Below, one piece after another: positions 17,673-26,483 of a stretch of DNA of 64,000 bases (its first letter is position 1; every line of letters starts with the position of its first letter). The DNA comes from Sphingosinicella microcystinivorans. Its GTDB lineage: Bacteria; Pseudomonadota; Alphaproteobacteria; Sphingomonadales; Sphingomonadaceae. The stretch is from positions 3,177,501 through 3,241,500 of the forward strand of contig NZ_CP116005.1 of NCBI RefSeq assembly GCF_027941835.1, read 5' to 3'. A program made the translations under genes and the position numbers. Below the pieces are notes generated by a model. That model was not told the origin of the DNA and ran no database searches. It saw only the letters and a list, made by a program, of their open reading frames with translations.

Positions 17673-18323
17673 ATGGCATATGCAGATCAAGGCGTAAGCT
17701 CGAAGCGCATGGTCTCCTTGGCGCTCGTTGCGCTTCTCCACGCCGTTCTCGGCTACGCCTTCGTGAGCGGCCTCGCGCTGCGCGTGGTCAAGGTCGTGAC
17801 GGGTCCGCTGGAGACGTTCGAGGTCCAAGACACCAAGGTTGAAGAAGAGCCGCCGCCGCCTCCTCCGGAACTCGAGGAGATTCCACCTTACGTGCCGCCG
17901 CCCGAAGTGGTCGTCGAGACGATCGCGCCGCCGCAGCCCACGATCACCATCCAGACCGAAACGCCGCGCCCCGAGCCCGTGCGCGTCACACCGCCGCAAC
18001 CCGAGCCGCCGGCTCCCGCCGGGCCGACGAAGCGCGCGGAACCGAAGCGGAAATTCAGCAACCAGATCGGGGAAAGGGACTACCCCTCCGACGCCCTTCG
18101 TGCAGGACAGGAAGGCGTGACCGTCGCTCGCTTCACAATCGGCGTCGACGGCAAGGTTGCGCCGGGCAGTTGCAGCATCCAGACTTCGAGTGGCTCCAAG
18201 TCCCTGGATGAGAGGACCTGCTCTCTGATCGAGCGGCGCTTTGAATACAAGCCGGCGCTCGCCAACGGTCAGCCGGTTCAGGAAACGCGTAGTCAGGCGT
18301 TTCGCTGGGAGATTCCGAAATAG
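17673..18323 (+). CDS. tonB: Energy transducer TonB
   Basis: 216 residues: N-terminal membrane anchor (residues about 12-35, VSLALVALLHAVLGYAFV), a periplasmic spacer rich in Pro and Glu (EEEPPPPPPELEEIPPY), then a TonB C-terminal domain from about residue 130 with YPSDALRAGQEG and FTIGVDGKV. It couples the proton motive force to outer-membrane receptors. It is first in tonB-exbB-exbD-exbD, the usual sphingomonad order. The start is set by the anchor helix; GAGGGAGTAA upstream acts as ribosome binding site. Confidence 0.95.
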   Translation: MAYADQGVSSKRMVSLALVALLHAVLGYAFVSGLALRVVKVVTGPLETFEVQDTKVEEEPPPPPPELEEIPPYVPPPEVVVETIAPPQPTITIQTETPRPEPVRVTPPQPEPPAPAGPTKRAEPKRKFSNQIGERDYPSDALRAGQEGVTVARFTIGVDGKVAPGSCSIQTSSGSKSLDERTCSLIERRFEYKPALANGQPVQETRSQAFRWEIPK

Positions 18324-18413
18324 CGGATCATCCGCGGGCGACCGTTGCCGGTCGTGCGTGGAGATTTCGTATCTACACGTCTACACATCCATATTCAGTC
18401 TAGGGGACTACAT

Positions 18414-19211
18414 ATGAAGAATCTGGTTTCGCGCGCCGCGCTGACGGCGAGTGTCGCGCTCGGCACGCTGATGGTCTCGGTTCCGGCGTTCGCCGCTGAA
18501 GAGGTCTCCACGGAGAACCCTTACGGCCTCCGCGCCGCGCTCGAGCAGGGCGGCCCGATCGCGCAGGGCACGTTCGCCATCCTCGTCCTGATGTCGCTCT
18601 TTTCGTGGTACATCATCTTCACGAAGTGGTGGGACCAGCGGAAGCTGCTCATCGAAGCCAAGGACCTCGACAAGAAGTTCTGGTCGGCTCCGAGCCTCAA
18701 GGACGGCGCCGCCAAGCTCGACAAGAACTCGGCGTTCCGCCAGATCGTCGATGACGGCCTGCGCGCTGCCGACCACCACGAGGGCCGCCTGACCGACACC
18801 ATCGACAAGAACGAGTGGGTCACGATGTCGCTGGCGCGCTCGACGCACGCGATCAACGCCAAGCTGCAGGGCGGCCTCGCGTTCCTTGCCTCGGTCGGCT
18901 CGACCTCGCCGTTCGTCGGCCTGTTCGGCACCGTCGTCGGCATCTACCGCGCGCTCATCAACATCGGCGTCGCCGGTCAGGCCTCGATCGACAAGGTCGC
19001 GGGTCCGGTCGGTGAGGCGCTGATCATGACCGCGCTCGGCCTCGCCGTGGCCGTTCCGGCCGTGCTCGGCTACAACTGGCTGATCCGCCGCAACAAGGAC
19101 GTTCAGGACCGCCTGAACAACTTCTCGGCCGACGTGCACGGCTACCTGATCTCGGGTTCCCGCGTCGGGCGCACGACTGTGGCGGCCCCCGCTGCGGCTC
19201 CGAAGGCCTGA
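18414..19211 (+). CDS. exbB: MotA/TolQ/ExbB proton channel family protein
   Basis: 265 residues. An N-terminal cleavable signal (ALGTLMVSVPAFAAEE) precedes the first membrane helix (FAILVLMSLFSWYIIFTKWW), as in the long ExbB variants. The conserved ExbB core is seen in GLAFLASVGSTSPFVGLFGTVVG and VGEALIMTALGLAVAVPAV. It forms the pentameric inner-membrane channel powering TonB. ATG 18414 follows TAGGGGAC and gives a proper signal peptide; the open frame extends further upstream but that part is unlikely to be translated. Confidence 0.95.
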   Translation: MKNLVSRAALTASVALGTLMVSVPAFAAEEVSTENPYGLRAALEQGGPIAQGTFAILVLMSLFSWYIIFTKWWDQRKLLIEAKDLDKKFWSAPSLKDGAAKLDKNSAFRQIVDDGLRAADHHEGRLTDTIDKNEWVTMSLARSTHAINAKLQGGLAFLASVGSTSPFVGLFGTVVGIYRALINIGVAGQASIDKVAGPVGEALIMTALGLAVAVPAVLGYNWLIRRNKDVQDRLNNFSADVHGYLISGSRVGRTTVAAPAAAPKA

Positions 19212-19286
19212 TCGCACGAAGGGGGCGTCGGCGGCCTTGCCGCCGCCCCCTCCCGATTTGTTTGATATCAGGAAGGATCGCTAGAC

Positions 19287-19754
19287 ATGGCGATGCAAGT
19301 AGGACCCTCGGACGACGATGACGCGCCGATGGCGGACATCAACACGACGCCCCTCGTGGACGTCATGCTCGTGATGCTGATCATCTTCCTCATCACCGTT
19401 CCCGTGGTCATTCAGACCGTGCCGCTCGAACTTCCCAAAGTGAGCAGCATGCCGACAACGACGAAGCCGGAAAACGTGCTGATCGCGGTCAACAACTCCG
19501 GCGACCTCTTCTGGGGCGTCCAGCGCCTCGACAGCAAGCGGGAGCTTTTCGACAAGGCGGTCGCGCACCTGAGGAAGGAGATCGAACGCCAGGAGAAAGC
19601 CGGCACGCCGATCGAGCTTCCGGAAGTCCACATCCGCGGCGACGCGGGCACGGAGTTCAGCAACATCGGCGGCGTGATCTACACGATGCAGCGTGCCGGG
19701 TTCGTGAAGGTCGGCTTCATTTCAGAGCCGCCCGTCGGCTCCGTCAGCCGCTAG
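19287..19754 (+). CDS. exbD: ExbD/TolR family biopolymer transporter (first copy)
   Basis: 155 residues with a single N-terminal membrane helix (VMLVMLIIFLITVPVVI). The proton-carrying Asp is in the conserved INTTPLVDVMLV motif, and the periplasmic part starts near residue 45. Preceded by AAGGAT. It sits 75 bp after exbB and 19 bp before a second exbD. Confidence 0.95.
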   Translation: MAMQVGPSDDDDAPMADINTTPLVDVMLVMLIIFLITVPVVIQTVPLELPKVSSMPTTTKPENVLIAVNNSGDLFWGVQRLDSKRELFDKAVAHLRKEIERQEKAGTPIELPEVHIRGDAGTEFSNIGGVIYTMQRAGFVKVGFISEPPVGSVSR

Positions 19755-19773
19755 CCGCAAGGAGACCATAACA

Positions 19774-20199
19774 ATGGCAATGAACGTAGGCGGCGGCTCC
19801 GAAGGCGGCGAAATGGTGGACATCAACACCACGCCGCTGATCGACGTGATGCTGGTGCTCCTGATCATGTTCATCATCACCATTCCGATCCAGACGCACG
19901 CGGTGAAGCTCGACCTCCCGTCGAACCAGACCCAGCCGCAGAACTCCCAGGTCGATCCGGTGATCAACCGCGTGAGCATCGACTTCCTGAACACGATCTA
20001 TTGGAACGATCAGGAAGTGGACATGTCGACGCTGCGCTCGTACTTCAACGACGCGGCCCGCATGGAGCCTCAGCCCGAAATCCATCTGAAGCCCGACGCG
20101 CTGACGCGCTACGACGTCGTGAACAACGTCATGGCGCAGGCGCAGATGGCCGGTGTCACGAAGATCGGTTTCGTCGGCAACGAGGCCTACGCCAACTAG
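19774..20199 (+). CDS. ExbD/TolR family biopolymer transporter (second copy)
   Basis: 141 residues, again with INTTPLIDVMLVLLIMFIITIPI as helix and functional Asp. The periplasmic domain differs clearly from the first copy (shorter, NQTQPQNSQVDP linker), so the two are not a recent duplication. Two ExbD-like genes after exbB is normal for sphingomonads and xanthomonads. AAGGAGA precedes the ATG. Followed by an intrinsic terminator. Confidence 0.95.
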   Translation: MAMNVGGGSEGGEMVDINTTPLIDVMLVLLIMFIITIPIQTHAVKLDLPSNQTQPQNSQVDPVINRVSIDFLNTIYWNDQEVDMSTLRSYFNDAARMEPQPEIHLKPDALTRYDVVNNVMAQAQMAGVTKIGFVGNEAYAN

Positions 20200-20220
20200 G
20201 GCAGGGCCTCCGATCAAAAG

Positions 20221-20254
20221 GAAAGGGGCGGACCTTCCGGTTCGCCCCTTTTTT
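20221..20254 (+). terminator. Rho-independent terminator of tonB-exbB-exbD-exbD
   Basis: AAAGGGGCG (20222-20230) pairs with CGCCCCTTT (20243-20251), immediately followed by a T run. It lies 20 bp after the second exbD stop. The A-rich left flank could also serve the convergent phaZ. Confidence 0.9.
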
Positions 20255-20286
20255 GTCCGTTCGCGGAAGATGCCGGATCAGCCGGA

Positions 20287-21504
20287 TCAATCGTGCTTCG
20301 CGATGAAGTCCTCGACGACGGGCGCGATCTTCTCGCGCCAGCGGCGGCCGTTGAAGATGCCGTAGTGGCCGACCTCCTTCGCGAGCAGGTATTTCTTCTT
20401 CGCGGCCGGGAGCCCGGCGGCGAGCGTGAGCGCCGCCTTGGTCTGGCCGATGCCGGAGATGTCGTCGCGCTCGCCTTCCACCGCCAGCAGTGCCACGTCG
20501 GCGATGGCGCCGGGGTCGATCCGCGTGCCGCGGTGCATGAACTCGCCCTTCGGCAGCAGGTGGCGCTGAAACACCGCGTCCACGGTCTGCAGGTAGAACT
20601 CGGCGGTCATGTCGCAGACGGCGCGGTACTCGTCGTAGAACGCCTTGGTCGAATCGGCGCTTTCGCCGTCGCCGACGACGAGATGCTTGAACATCTCCCA
20701 GTGGCTCATCATGTGGTTGCCGAGGTTCATCGACATGAAGCCGGCGAGCTGCAGGAACCCCGGATAGACGCGGCGGCCGGCCCCTGCGTAGATCGGCGGC
20801 ACGGTGGTGATGGCGTTGTGCTCGAACCAGCTGTGCCGACGCCCGGTGGCGAGCGTGTTGACCTCGGTCGGCGCCTCGCGCGTGTCGATCGGCCCGCCCA
20901 TCATGGTGAGCGAGCGCGGCCGCGCCTTGTGCTTCTTCGCGGACATCAGCGCCGCCGCGGCATAGGCCGGCACCGAGGGCTGGCAGACGGCGATCACGTG
21001 CGTGCCCGGCCCGATGTGCTCGAGGAAGGCGACGATGTAGTCGATGTAGTCGTCGAGATCGAAACGGCCCTCGTCGAGGGGGACGAGCTTCGCGTCGCGC
21101 CAGTCGGTGATGTAAACATCGTGGCCGGGGATCAGCCGCTCCACCGTGCCGCGCAGCAGCGTCGCAAAGTGGCCGGACATCGGCGCGACGACGAGCACCT
21201 TTGGACCCGCCTTGCCGCTTTCCTTCACGAACCGCTTGATCTGGCCGAACGGCAGGCGGAACGCGATCTTTTCGTGCACGGCGACATCGGTATCGCCGAC
21301 CCTGACGCTGCCGATGCCGAACTCCGGCTTGCCGCGCGGCGCGGAGGCGTGCGCGAACACGTCGAGCGCCGACGCGATGACCGGGCTCATGCCGATATAG
21401 GCCAGCGGATTCGACGGATGCGCGAGCCAGTTGGCGCCGAGACTGGCGAAGGCGCTGGCCCCGGCCATCATGGAACGATGCAGCTCGTAGCTGTGATAAA
21501 TCAT
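20287..21504 (-). CDS. phaZ: Intracellular polyhydroxyalkanoate depolymerase
   Basis: 405 residues. The N-terminus MIYHSYELHRSMMAG and an internal VLVVAPMSGHFATLLRGTV, DVYITDWRDAKLVP and HVIAVCQPSVPAYAA define the PhaZ1-type cytoplasmic depolymerase, in which the nucleophile is a Cys in the lipase-box position (VCQPS). It releases 3-hydroxybutyrate from PHB granules. It is divergent from bdhA (gap 165 bp), which oxidises the product, so the pair forms a PHB-mobilisation locus. Confidence 0.95.
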   Translation of the reverse strand: MIYHSYELHRSMMAGASAFASLGANWLAHPSNPLAYIGMSPVIASALDVFAHASAPRGKPEFGIGSVRVGDTDVAVHEKIAFRLPFGQIKRFVKESGKAGPKVLVVAPMSGHFATLLRGTVERLIPGHDVYITDWRDAKLVPLDEGRFDLDDYIDYIVAFLEHIGPGTHVIAVCQPSVPAYAAAALMSAKKHKARPRSLTMMGGPIDTREAPTEVNTLATGRRHSWFEHNAITTVPPIYAGAGRRVYPGFLQLAGFMSMNLGNHMMSHWEMFKHLVVGDGESADSTKAFYDEYRAVCDMTAEFYLQTVDAVFQRHLLPKGEFMHRGTRIDPGAIADVALLAVEGERDDISGIGQTKAALTLAAGLPAAKKKYLLAKEVGHYGIFNGRRWREKIAPVVEDFIAKHD

Positions 21505-21669
21505 TGCAGTACCCCGCTCGGAACGCCGGCGTTTTCATCGAACGCCGGTCGTTTCCCGCGCAGCTTACCCCGTGCAAACCGCGAGTCCATCGTTTATTGC
21601 ATTGCACAATGAGCGGGCCGTTAACGACGGCGCCGCGGGCCATTCGCAAATGCTGCAAAGGAGAACGCC

Positions 21670-22464
21670 ATGACCGCGAAAACGCTTGAGGGCCGCGTCG
21701 CCCTCGTCACCGGATCGACGAGCGGGATCGGGCTTTCGGTCGCGCGGGGCATGGCCGCCGCAGGCGCTGACGTCGGCATCAACGGCTTCGGCGACGCCGG
21801 GGCGATCGAACGCGAACGCGCCGCGATCGAGGCGGACTTCGGCGTGCGCTGCGCGTTCCTGCCCGCCGACCTCTCGAAGGGCGCGGAAGCGACGAAGCTC
21901 GTCGCCGACTGCGCGGCGGCGCTCGGCGAGGTGGACATCCTCGTCAACAACGCCGGCATCCAGTACGTCGCGCCGGTCGACGAGTTCCCGGCGGCGAAAT
22001 GGGAGGCGATCATCGCGATCAACCTTTCCGCCGCCTTCTACACGACGCAGGCGGCGATCCCGGCGATGAAGGCGAAGAACCGGGGCCGCATCATCAACAT
22101 CGCCTCGGCGCACGGCCTCGTCGCCTCGCCGTTCAAGGCGGCCTACGTGTCGGCCAAGCACGGCATCGTCGGCCTCACCAAGACGGCGGCGCTGGAACTC
22201 GCCGAGACCGGCATCACCGTGAACGCGATCTGCCCCGGCTACGTGCGGACGCCGCTCGTCGCCGGGCAGGTGGCCGACCAGGCGAAGGTGCACAACATGT
22301 CGGAGGAGGAGGTCGTGCGGAACGTCATCCTCGCCGCGCAGCCCAACAAGCGTTTCATCGAGCCCGAGGAGGTCGCCGATTTCGCCGTGTTCCTCGCGGG
22401 CGAGACCGGGCGCTCGTTCACCGGCGACATCCTCTCGATTGACGGCGGCTGGACGGCGCGGTGA
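21670..22464 (+). CDS. bdhA: 3-hydroxybutyrate dehydrogenase
   Basis: 264 residues, an NAD-dependent SDR. VALVTGSTSGIGLSVARG binds NAD, LVNNAGIQYVAPVDEFP is the BdhA-type NNAG stretch, and the catalytic residues are in SAHGLVASPFKAAYVSAKHG (Ser, Tyr, Lys). The C-terminal ICPGYVRTPLV and QPNKRFIEPEEVADFAVFL are diagnostic for BdhA. It converts 3-hydroxybutyrate to acetoacetate. AAGGAGA precedes ATG 21670. The next SDR starts inside its stop codon. Confidence 0.95.
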   Translation: MTAKTLEGRVALVTGSTSGIGLSVARGMAAAGADVGINGFGDAGAIERERAAIEADFGVRCAFLPADLSKGAEATKLVADCAAALGEVDILVNNAGIQYVAPVDEFPAAKWEAIIAINLSAAFYTTQAAIPAMKAKNRGRIINIASAHGLVASPFKAAYVSAKHGIVGLTKTAALELAETGITVNAICPGYVRTPLVAGQVADQAKVHNMSEEEVVRNVILAAQPNKRFIEPEEVADFAVFLAGETGRSFTGDILSIDGGWTAR

Positions 22465-23228
22465 GTTTCCCGAAAGACGCCGCCGCCCTCATCACCGGCG
22501 CCGCGTCGGGCATCGGCAAGGCGACGGCCGAACGGCTCCATGCCGAGGGCGTCCGGCGCTTCGCGCTGGTGGACATCGACGGCGCGGCGCTGGATGCGCT
22601 GACGCTCGGTGATGCGGACGTGCTGAAGCTGACGGGCAGCGTCGCCGACCCCGCGCTGTGGGACGATGCCGAGCGAGCAATTTCGGCTCGTTTCGGTGGC
22701 CTCGGCCTCGCCGTCGTCAACGCCGGGGTGTCCGGCGCGGGCGAGATCGCGGGGCTGGCGTTCGACGAATGGCGGCGCGTGCTTTCGGTGAACCTCGACG
22801 GCGCGTTCCTGACGCTGCGCGCGGCGATGCGGCTGATCACGGGGGCGGGGGCGATCGTGGTCGTGTCCTCGGTCGCCGGGATCAAGGCCGAGCCGGGCGT
22901 GGCGGCTTACGGCGCATCCAAGGCGGCCGCCGCGCATCTGGCAAAGGTCGCGGCAAAGGAAGGCGCGCCGCGCGGGCTGCGCGTGAACGCCATCCTGCCC
23001 GGCGGGGTCGACACGCCGATCTGGAACGGCATGGACTTCTTCGAGGACATGGTCCGCGACCTCGGCAGCCGCGAGGCGGCGCTGAAGGCTATGGCCTCCG
23101 CCGCGACGCCGCTCGGCCGCTTCGCGAGCGCGGAGGAAATCGCGCAGCAGATCGCGTTCCTGCTTTCGGACGGTGCGGCGACGATCACGGGCGCGCTGCT
23201 GACGAGCGACGGCGGGTATTCGCTGTAG
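22461..23228 (+). CDS. SDR family oxidoreductase
   Basis: 255 residues from a GTG start that overlaps the bdhA stop (GTGA), so it is translationally coupled. Rossmann motif ALITGAASGIGKATAER, AVVNAGVSGAGEIAG, and the active site in VVSSVAGIKAEPGVAAYGASKAAAA (Ser, Tyr, Lys). The C-terminus has LPGGVDTPIW. Substrate not predictable; the position suggests hydroxyacyl or ketone metabolism linked to PHB use. Confidence 0.92.
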   Translation: MSFPKDAAALITGAASGIGKATAERLHAEGVRRFALVDIDGAALDALTLGDADVLKLTGSVADPALWDDAERAISARFGGLGLAVVNAGVSGAGEIAGLAFDEWRRVLSVNLDGAFLTLRAAMRLITGAGAIVVVSSVAGIKAEPGVAAYGASKAAAAHLAKVAAKEGAPRGLRVNAILPGGVDTPIWNGMDFFEDMVRDLGSREAALKAMASAATPLGRFASAEEIAQQIAFLLSDGAATITGALLTSDGGYSL

Positions 23229-23342
23229 GGTAGTGGCGGGCGCGTTCGACGGTCTATTGGTGCACAACGCATCGCTAGAAAGGCGACCGACCAGCCAACA
23301 GGTCATTCACCGGCTTCCGGCAGACGACAGTCCCACCGCGCT

Positions 23343-23909
23343 TCATTGCGACGGCATTGTGCCGGGGCGCAAGTAGGCGAACATGTGGGCGACGTAGTCT
23401 GCCTTGCCCAAGTCCACGCCTTCGCTCCGCAAGATCGCGTAAGCGGCCATCACGTGAAAATAAAACTGGGGGATCGCCCAATCGCGAGCATATTGCTCCG
23501 CCGTAAGATCAAAAATCATGCCCATGGGAAGCGCATGTGCGATCGGCCTTTCCGGGGACTCATCGAACTCTTCGGAAGCGAGGGATTCCACCAGTGCGAT
23601 GGTTTCGTTGATCCTTGCCTGAGCGTCAGCGAGTGATCCCGGGCGCTCGGCGGCATTTCGCCCCTCATCTAGGAGAACGTCTATTGACGCAGGGAACGCC
23701 TCTCCCTTGAGCCGAAACATGCCTTCCTGCGCCTGCACGCACGCAAACCGTACCTGGGTGGATAACGGGAACATGTCGGGCGCGAGACGCGCGGAGAGCA
23801 GCGCTTGCGCCTGATCGTCCGGCATTTGCGCCTGAGCCTTGTTCAGCCAGCCTGACAGAGCTTTCAGCATCTGCACATAGGTCGGGACGAGCAAGTTCGT
23901 AAGTGCCAC
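23343..23909 (-). CDS. DUF1993 domain-containing protein
   Basis: 188 residues. The all-helical DUF1993 (DinB-like) family is recognised from NLLVPTYVQMLKALSGWLNKA at the start, DMFPLSTQVRFACVQAQ, and HVMAAYAILRSEGVDLGKADYV at the end. GTG 23909 is preferred: GGGGA lies 5 nt upstream and family members start here; ATG 23939 is the alternative. Function unknown; a metal-binding DinB-like bundle is possible. Confidence 0.85.
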   Translation of the reverse strand: MALTNLLVPTYVQMLKALSGWLNKAQAQMPDDQAQALLSARLAPDMFPLSTQVRFACVQAQEGMFRLKGEAFPASIDVLLDEGRNAAERPGSLADAQARINETIALVESLASEEFDESPERPIAHALPMGMIFDLTAEQYARDWAIPQFYFHVMAAYAILRSEGVDLGKADYVAHMFAYLRPGTMPSQ

Positions 23910-24175
23910 GACGGTCCCCTTTTTCTGGTCGGGAAGCATGGAGGATCTTCCTGCTCGCATGGCTCTATAGGTTTTGCCGGATTTCGACGCCAGAGAGACG
24001 CCAGAGATACGAAAGCGGTCCGGCCGATTTTGCGCTGATCTCACGGCCAGCCGCTCGCCGGGAATCCTTCCTTCCGTTCCGCCGCTGTCACGAAAAATTC
24101 ACGGGCGGTTTTCCGAAACCGGAAACCATTCGGCGGCAATGCGGGCGTGTGATCCATCTCGCGGGAGCGGTGTGC

Positions 24176-24508
24176 GTGCGTGTGTTCATGGTGTTTCTGG
24201 TTCTGGCGGGCGCCGCGCCGGCGGCGGCTGCGGCGACGTGGCTCGAGGCGGCGTCCGGTGTGCTTCGCGCGGCGCAGTCGATGCCGCGCTCGGCGGTGGT
24301 GCGGCGGGCGACCTGCGTGGCGCGGGTGCGCGTGGCGGTGGACGGGAACGGCCTTATCACCCGTTACGACATCGTGAAACCGTGCGCGGAGCCGATCCTG
24401 ACGCGCTCCACCGACGACCTTTTCTTCAAGGTCGGCCAGTTGCCGCCGCCGCCCGCGCGGCGCCCGGCGAGCCTCGAGATCGAGGTGCGCTGGCCGCCGA
24501 AGGGCTGA
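24176..24508 (+). CDS. Small secreted protein resembling a TonB C-terminal domain
   Basis: About 110 residues from GTG 24176 (GGGAG upstream; ATG 24188 possible). A hydrophobic signal (MVFLVLAGAAPAAAAA) precedes a region with RATCVARVRVAVDGNGLITRY and VGQLPPPPARRPASLEIEVRW. The order of strand, DGxG turn, strand and PPPP/FPPP-like element resembles TonB-C domains, but there is no proline spacer and the N-terminal segment looks cleavable. Two Cys may form a disulfide. Family assignment is tentative. The ABC exporter starts 41 bp downstream. Confidence 0.6.
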   Translation: MRVFMVFLVLAGAAPAAAAATWLEAASGVLRAAQSMPRSAVVRRATCVARVRVAVDGNGLITRYDIVKPCAEPILTRSTDDLFFKVGQLPPPPARRPASLEIEVRWPPKG

Positions 24509-24549
24509 GCGGCATTGAGCGCGGGCGCGGGCGCTGCTAATCCGCCGCA

Positions 24550-26331
24550 ATGAGCACCAGCGAGTCCGGCAAGCCGCCGCAGGAAAAGCGTTCTCTCGGC
24601 AACCTGCGGTTGCTCTGGACATTTTCGCGCCGCTATCCCTTTCAGGTGGCGGCATTCCTCGTGTCGCTGTTCATCGCGGCGCTGGCGACGCTCGCCATTC
24701 CGCGCAGTTTCCAGCGCATCGTCGACAACGGCTTCGGCGCGGAATCGAGCGCGACGATCGCGCCCTATTTCATCGGGATGCTCGGCGTCGTCGCCGTGCT
24801 CGGCATCGCGACGGCGGTGCGATTCTATTACGTGTCGTGGCTCGGGGAGCGCGTGATCGCCGACCTCCGGCAGAGCGTGCACGCGAACCTGCTGACGCTC
24901 GACCCCTCGTTCTTCGAGGAAAACCGCCCCTCCGAGATCGCCTCGCGGCTGACCGCCGACACCGCGATCATCGAGCAGGTCGTCGGCAGCAGCCTGTCGA
25001 TGGCGCTCAGGAACTGCATCCTCGGCATCGGCGGCGTCGTCTACCTGTTCACGATCAGCCCGAAGCTGACCGGTATGCTGCTGCTCGGCATCCCGCTCGC
25101 GGTGCTGCCGATGGCGATCATGGGACGGCGCGTGCAGGCGCTCTCGCGCAGCTCGCAGGACAGCGTGGCGAGCGTCGGCACGATCGTCAGCGAGGCGCTC
25201 GGCGCGATCCGCATCGTGCAGGCGTTCACGCAGGAGCGGAACGAGGCGGCGCGCTTCACCCGCGCGGTGGAATCGACCTTCGTGGCGGCGCGGCGGCGCA
25301 TCCGTATGCGCGCGGCGCTCACCGCCATCGTCATCACCATCATCTTCGGCGGCATCACGCTGGTGCTGTGGGAGGGCGCGACGGACGTGATCGACAAGGT
25401 GATGACGGGCGGCGAGATCACCGCGTTCGTGCTCACCGCCGCGATCGTGGCGGGCGCGTTCGGCGCGCTGACCGAGGTCTACGGCGACGTGATGCGTGCG
25501 ACGGGCGCGGCGGGCCGCATGAAGGAGCTGCTGAACGCGCTGCCGCAGATCACCGCGCCCGCGAACCCCGTGCCGCTGCCGCAGCCGCCGGTGGGGCGCG
25601 TGACCTTCGACGACGTCACTTTCTGCTATCCGACGCGCAAGGAGACGCAGGCGCTCAGCGACTTCTCGCTCGACATCGCGCCGGGCGAGACCGTCGCCGT
25701 CGTCGGGCCTTCGGGGGCGGGCAAATCGACGCTGTTCCAGCTCATCCAGCGATTCTACGATCCCGAGGGCGGCACCGTGCGCGTGGACGGCGTGGCGCTG
25801 CGCGACGCCGACCCCGCCGAGGTGCGCGCGCGGATCGCGATGGTGCCGCAGGAAAGCGTGGTCTTCGCCGAGAGCGCCTACAACAACATCCTCTACGGCC
25901 GCCCGGACGCGACCGAGGCCGAGGTGTGGGCGGCGGCGGACGCGGCGAACGCCTCCGAGTTCCTGCGCGCGCTGCCGGAGGGCATCCACACCTTCCTCGG
26001 CGAGGCGGGGACGCGGCTTTCGGGCGGGCAGCGCCAGCGGCTCTCGATCGCGCGCGCCGTGCTGCGCAACGCGCCGATCCTGCTGCTCGACGAGGCGACC
26101 TCGGCGCTCGACGCCGAAAGCGAGCGGCTGGTGCAGGAAGCGCTCGACCGGCTGATGCAGGGGCGCACGACGCTGGTGATCGCGCATCGCCTCGCCACCG
26201 TGCGCGGGGCGGACCGGATCGTCGTGATGGACGAGGGGCGGATCGTGGGGCAGGGCCGCCACGATGAGCTGATGGCCGGGGGCGGCCTCTACGCAAGGCT
26301 CGCGCGCCTGCAGTTCGAGGACGCGGCCTGA
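24550..26331 (+). CDS. ABC transporter, fused permease/ATPase (MsbA/exporter type)
   Basis: 593 residues. Residues about 1-330 form the six-helix ABC exporter membrane domain. The nucleotide-binding domain has Walker A GPSGAGKST, signature LSGGQRQRLS, Walker B ILLLDEATSALD and the switch VIAHRLAT. The half-transporter acts as a homodimer. MsbA-like lipid or drug export is likely, but the substrate is not determined by sequence; the gene is not beside lpxK or kdtA. Confidence 0.93.
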   Translation: MSTSESGKPPQEKRSLGNLRLLWTFSRRYPFQVAAFLVSLFIAALATLAIPRSFQRIVDNGFGAESSATIAPYFIGMLGVVAVLGIATAVRFYYVSWLGERVIADLRQSVHANLLTLDPSFFEENRPSEIASRLTADTAIIEQVVGSSLSMALRNCILGIGGVVYLFTISPKLTGMLLLGIPLAVLPMAIMGRRVQALSRSSQDSVASVGTIVSEALGAIRIVQAFTQERNEAARFTRAVESTFVAARRRIRMRAALTAIVITIIFGGITLVLWEGATDVIDKVMTGGEITAFVLTAAIVAGAFGALTEVYGDVMRATGAAGRMKELLNALPQITAPANPVPLPQPPVGRVTFDDVTFCYPTRKETQALSDFSLDIAPGETVAVVGPSGAGKSTLFQLIQRFYDPEGGTVRVDGVALRDADPAEVRARIAMVPQESVVFAESAYNNILYGRPDATEAEVWAAADAANASEFLRALPEGIHTFLGEAGTRLSGGQRQRLSIARAVLRNAPILLLDEATSALDAESERLVQEALDRLMQGRTTLVIAHRLATVRGADRIVVMDEGRIVGQGRHDELMAGGGLYARLARLQFEDAA

Positions 26332-26423
26332 GACGTCCCGACAGGTGATTCCGGCGCGGAAACGCGTATCATCCGGGCGCCTGCCGGGCCGCATTGTCGC
26401 GGCGATGCAGGAATTTATATTGT

Positions 26424-26444
26424 AACTGAGAATCGTTCGCGTTA
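26424..26444. promoter_or_regulatory. Candidate Fur box upstream of the PepSY/DUF2271 operon
   Basis: TGAGAATCGTTCGCG at 26427-26441 matches the palindrome TGAGAATAATTCTCA seen at 33720 in 10 of 15 positions, including the complete left half-site. It lies 43 bp before the first gene of the operon, a typical operator position. Confidence 0.55.
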
Positions 26445-26483
26445 ACACCGCTGCCGATCAGGAACGGGATTGATTCAGCGCCG

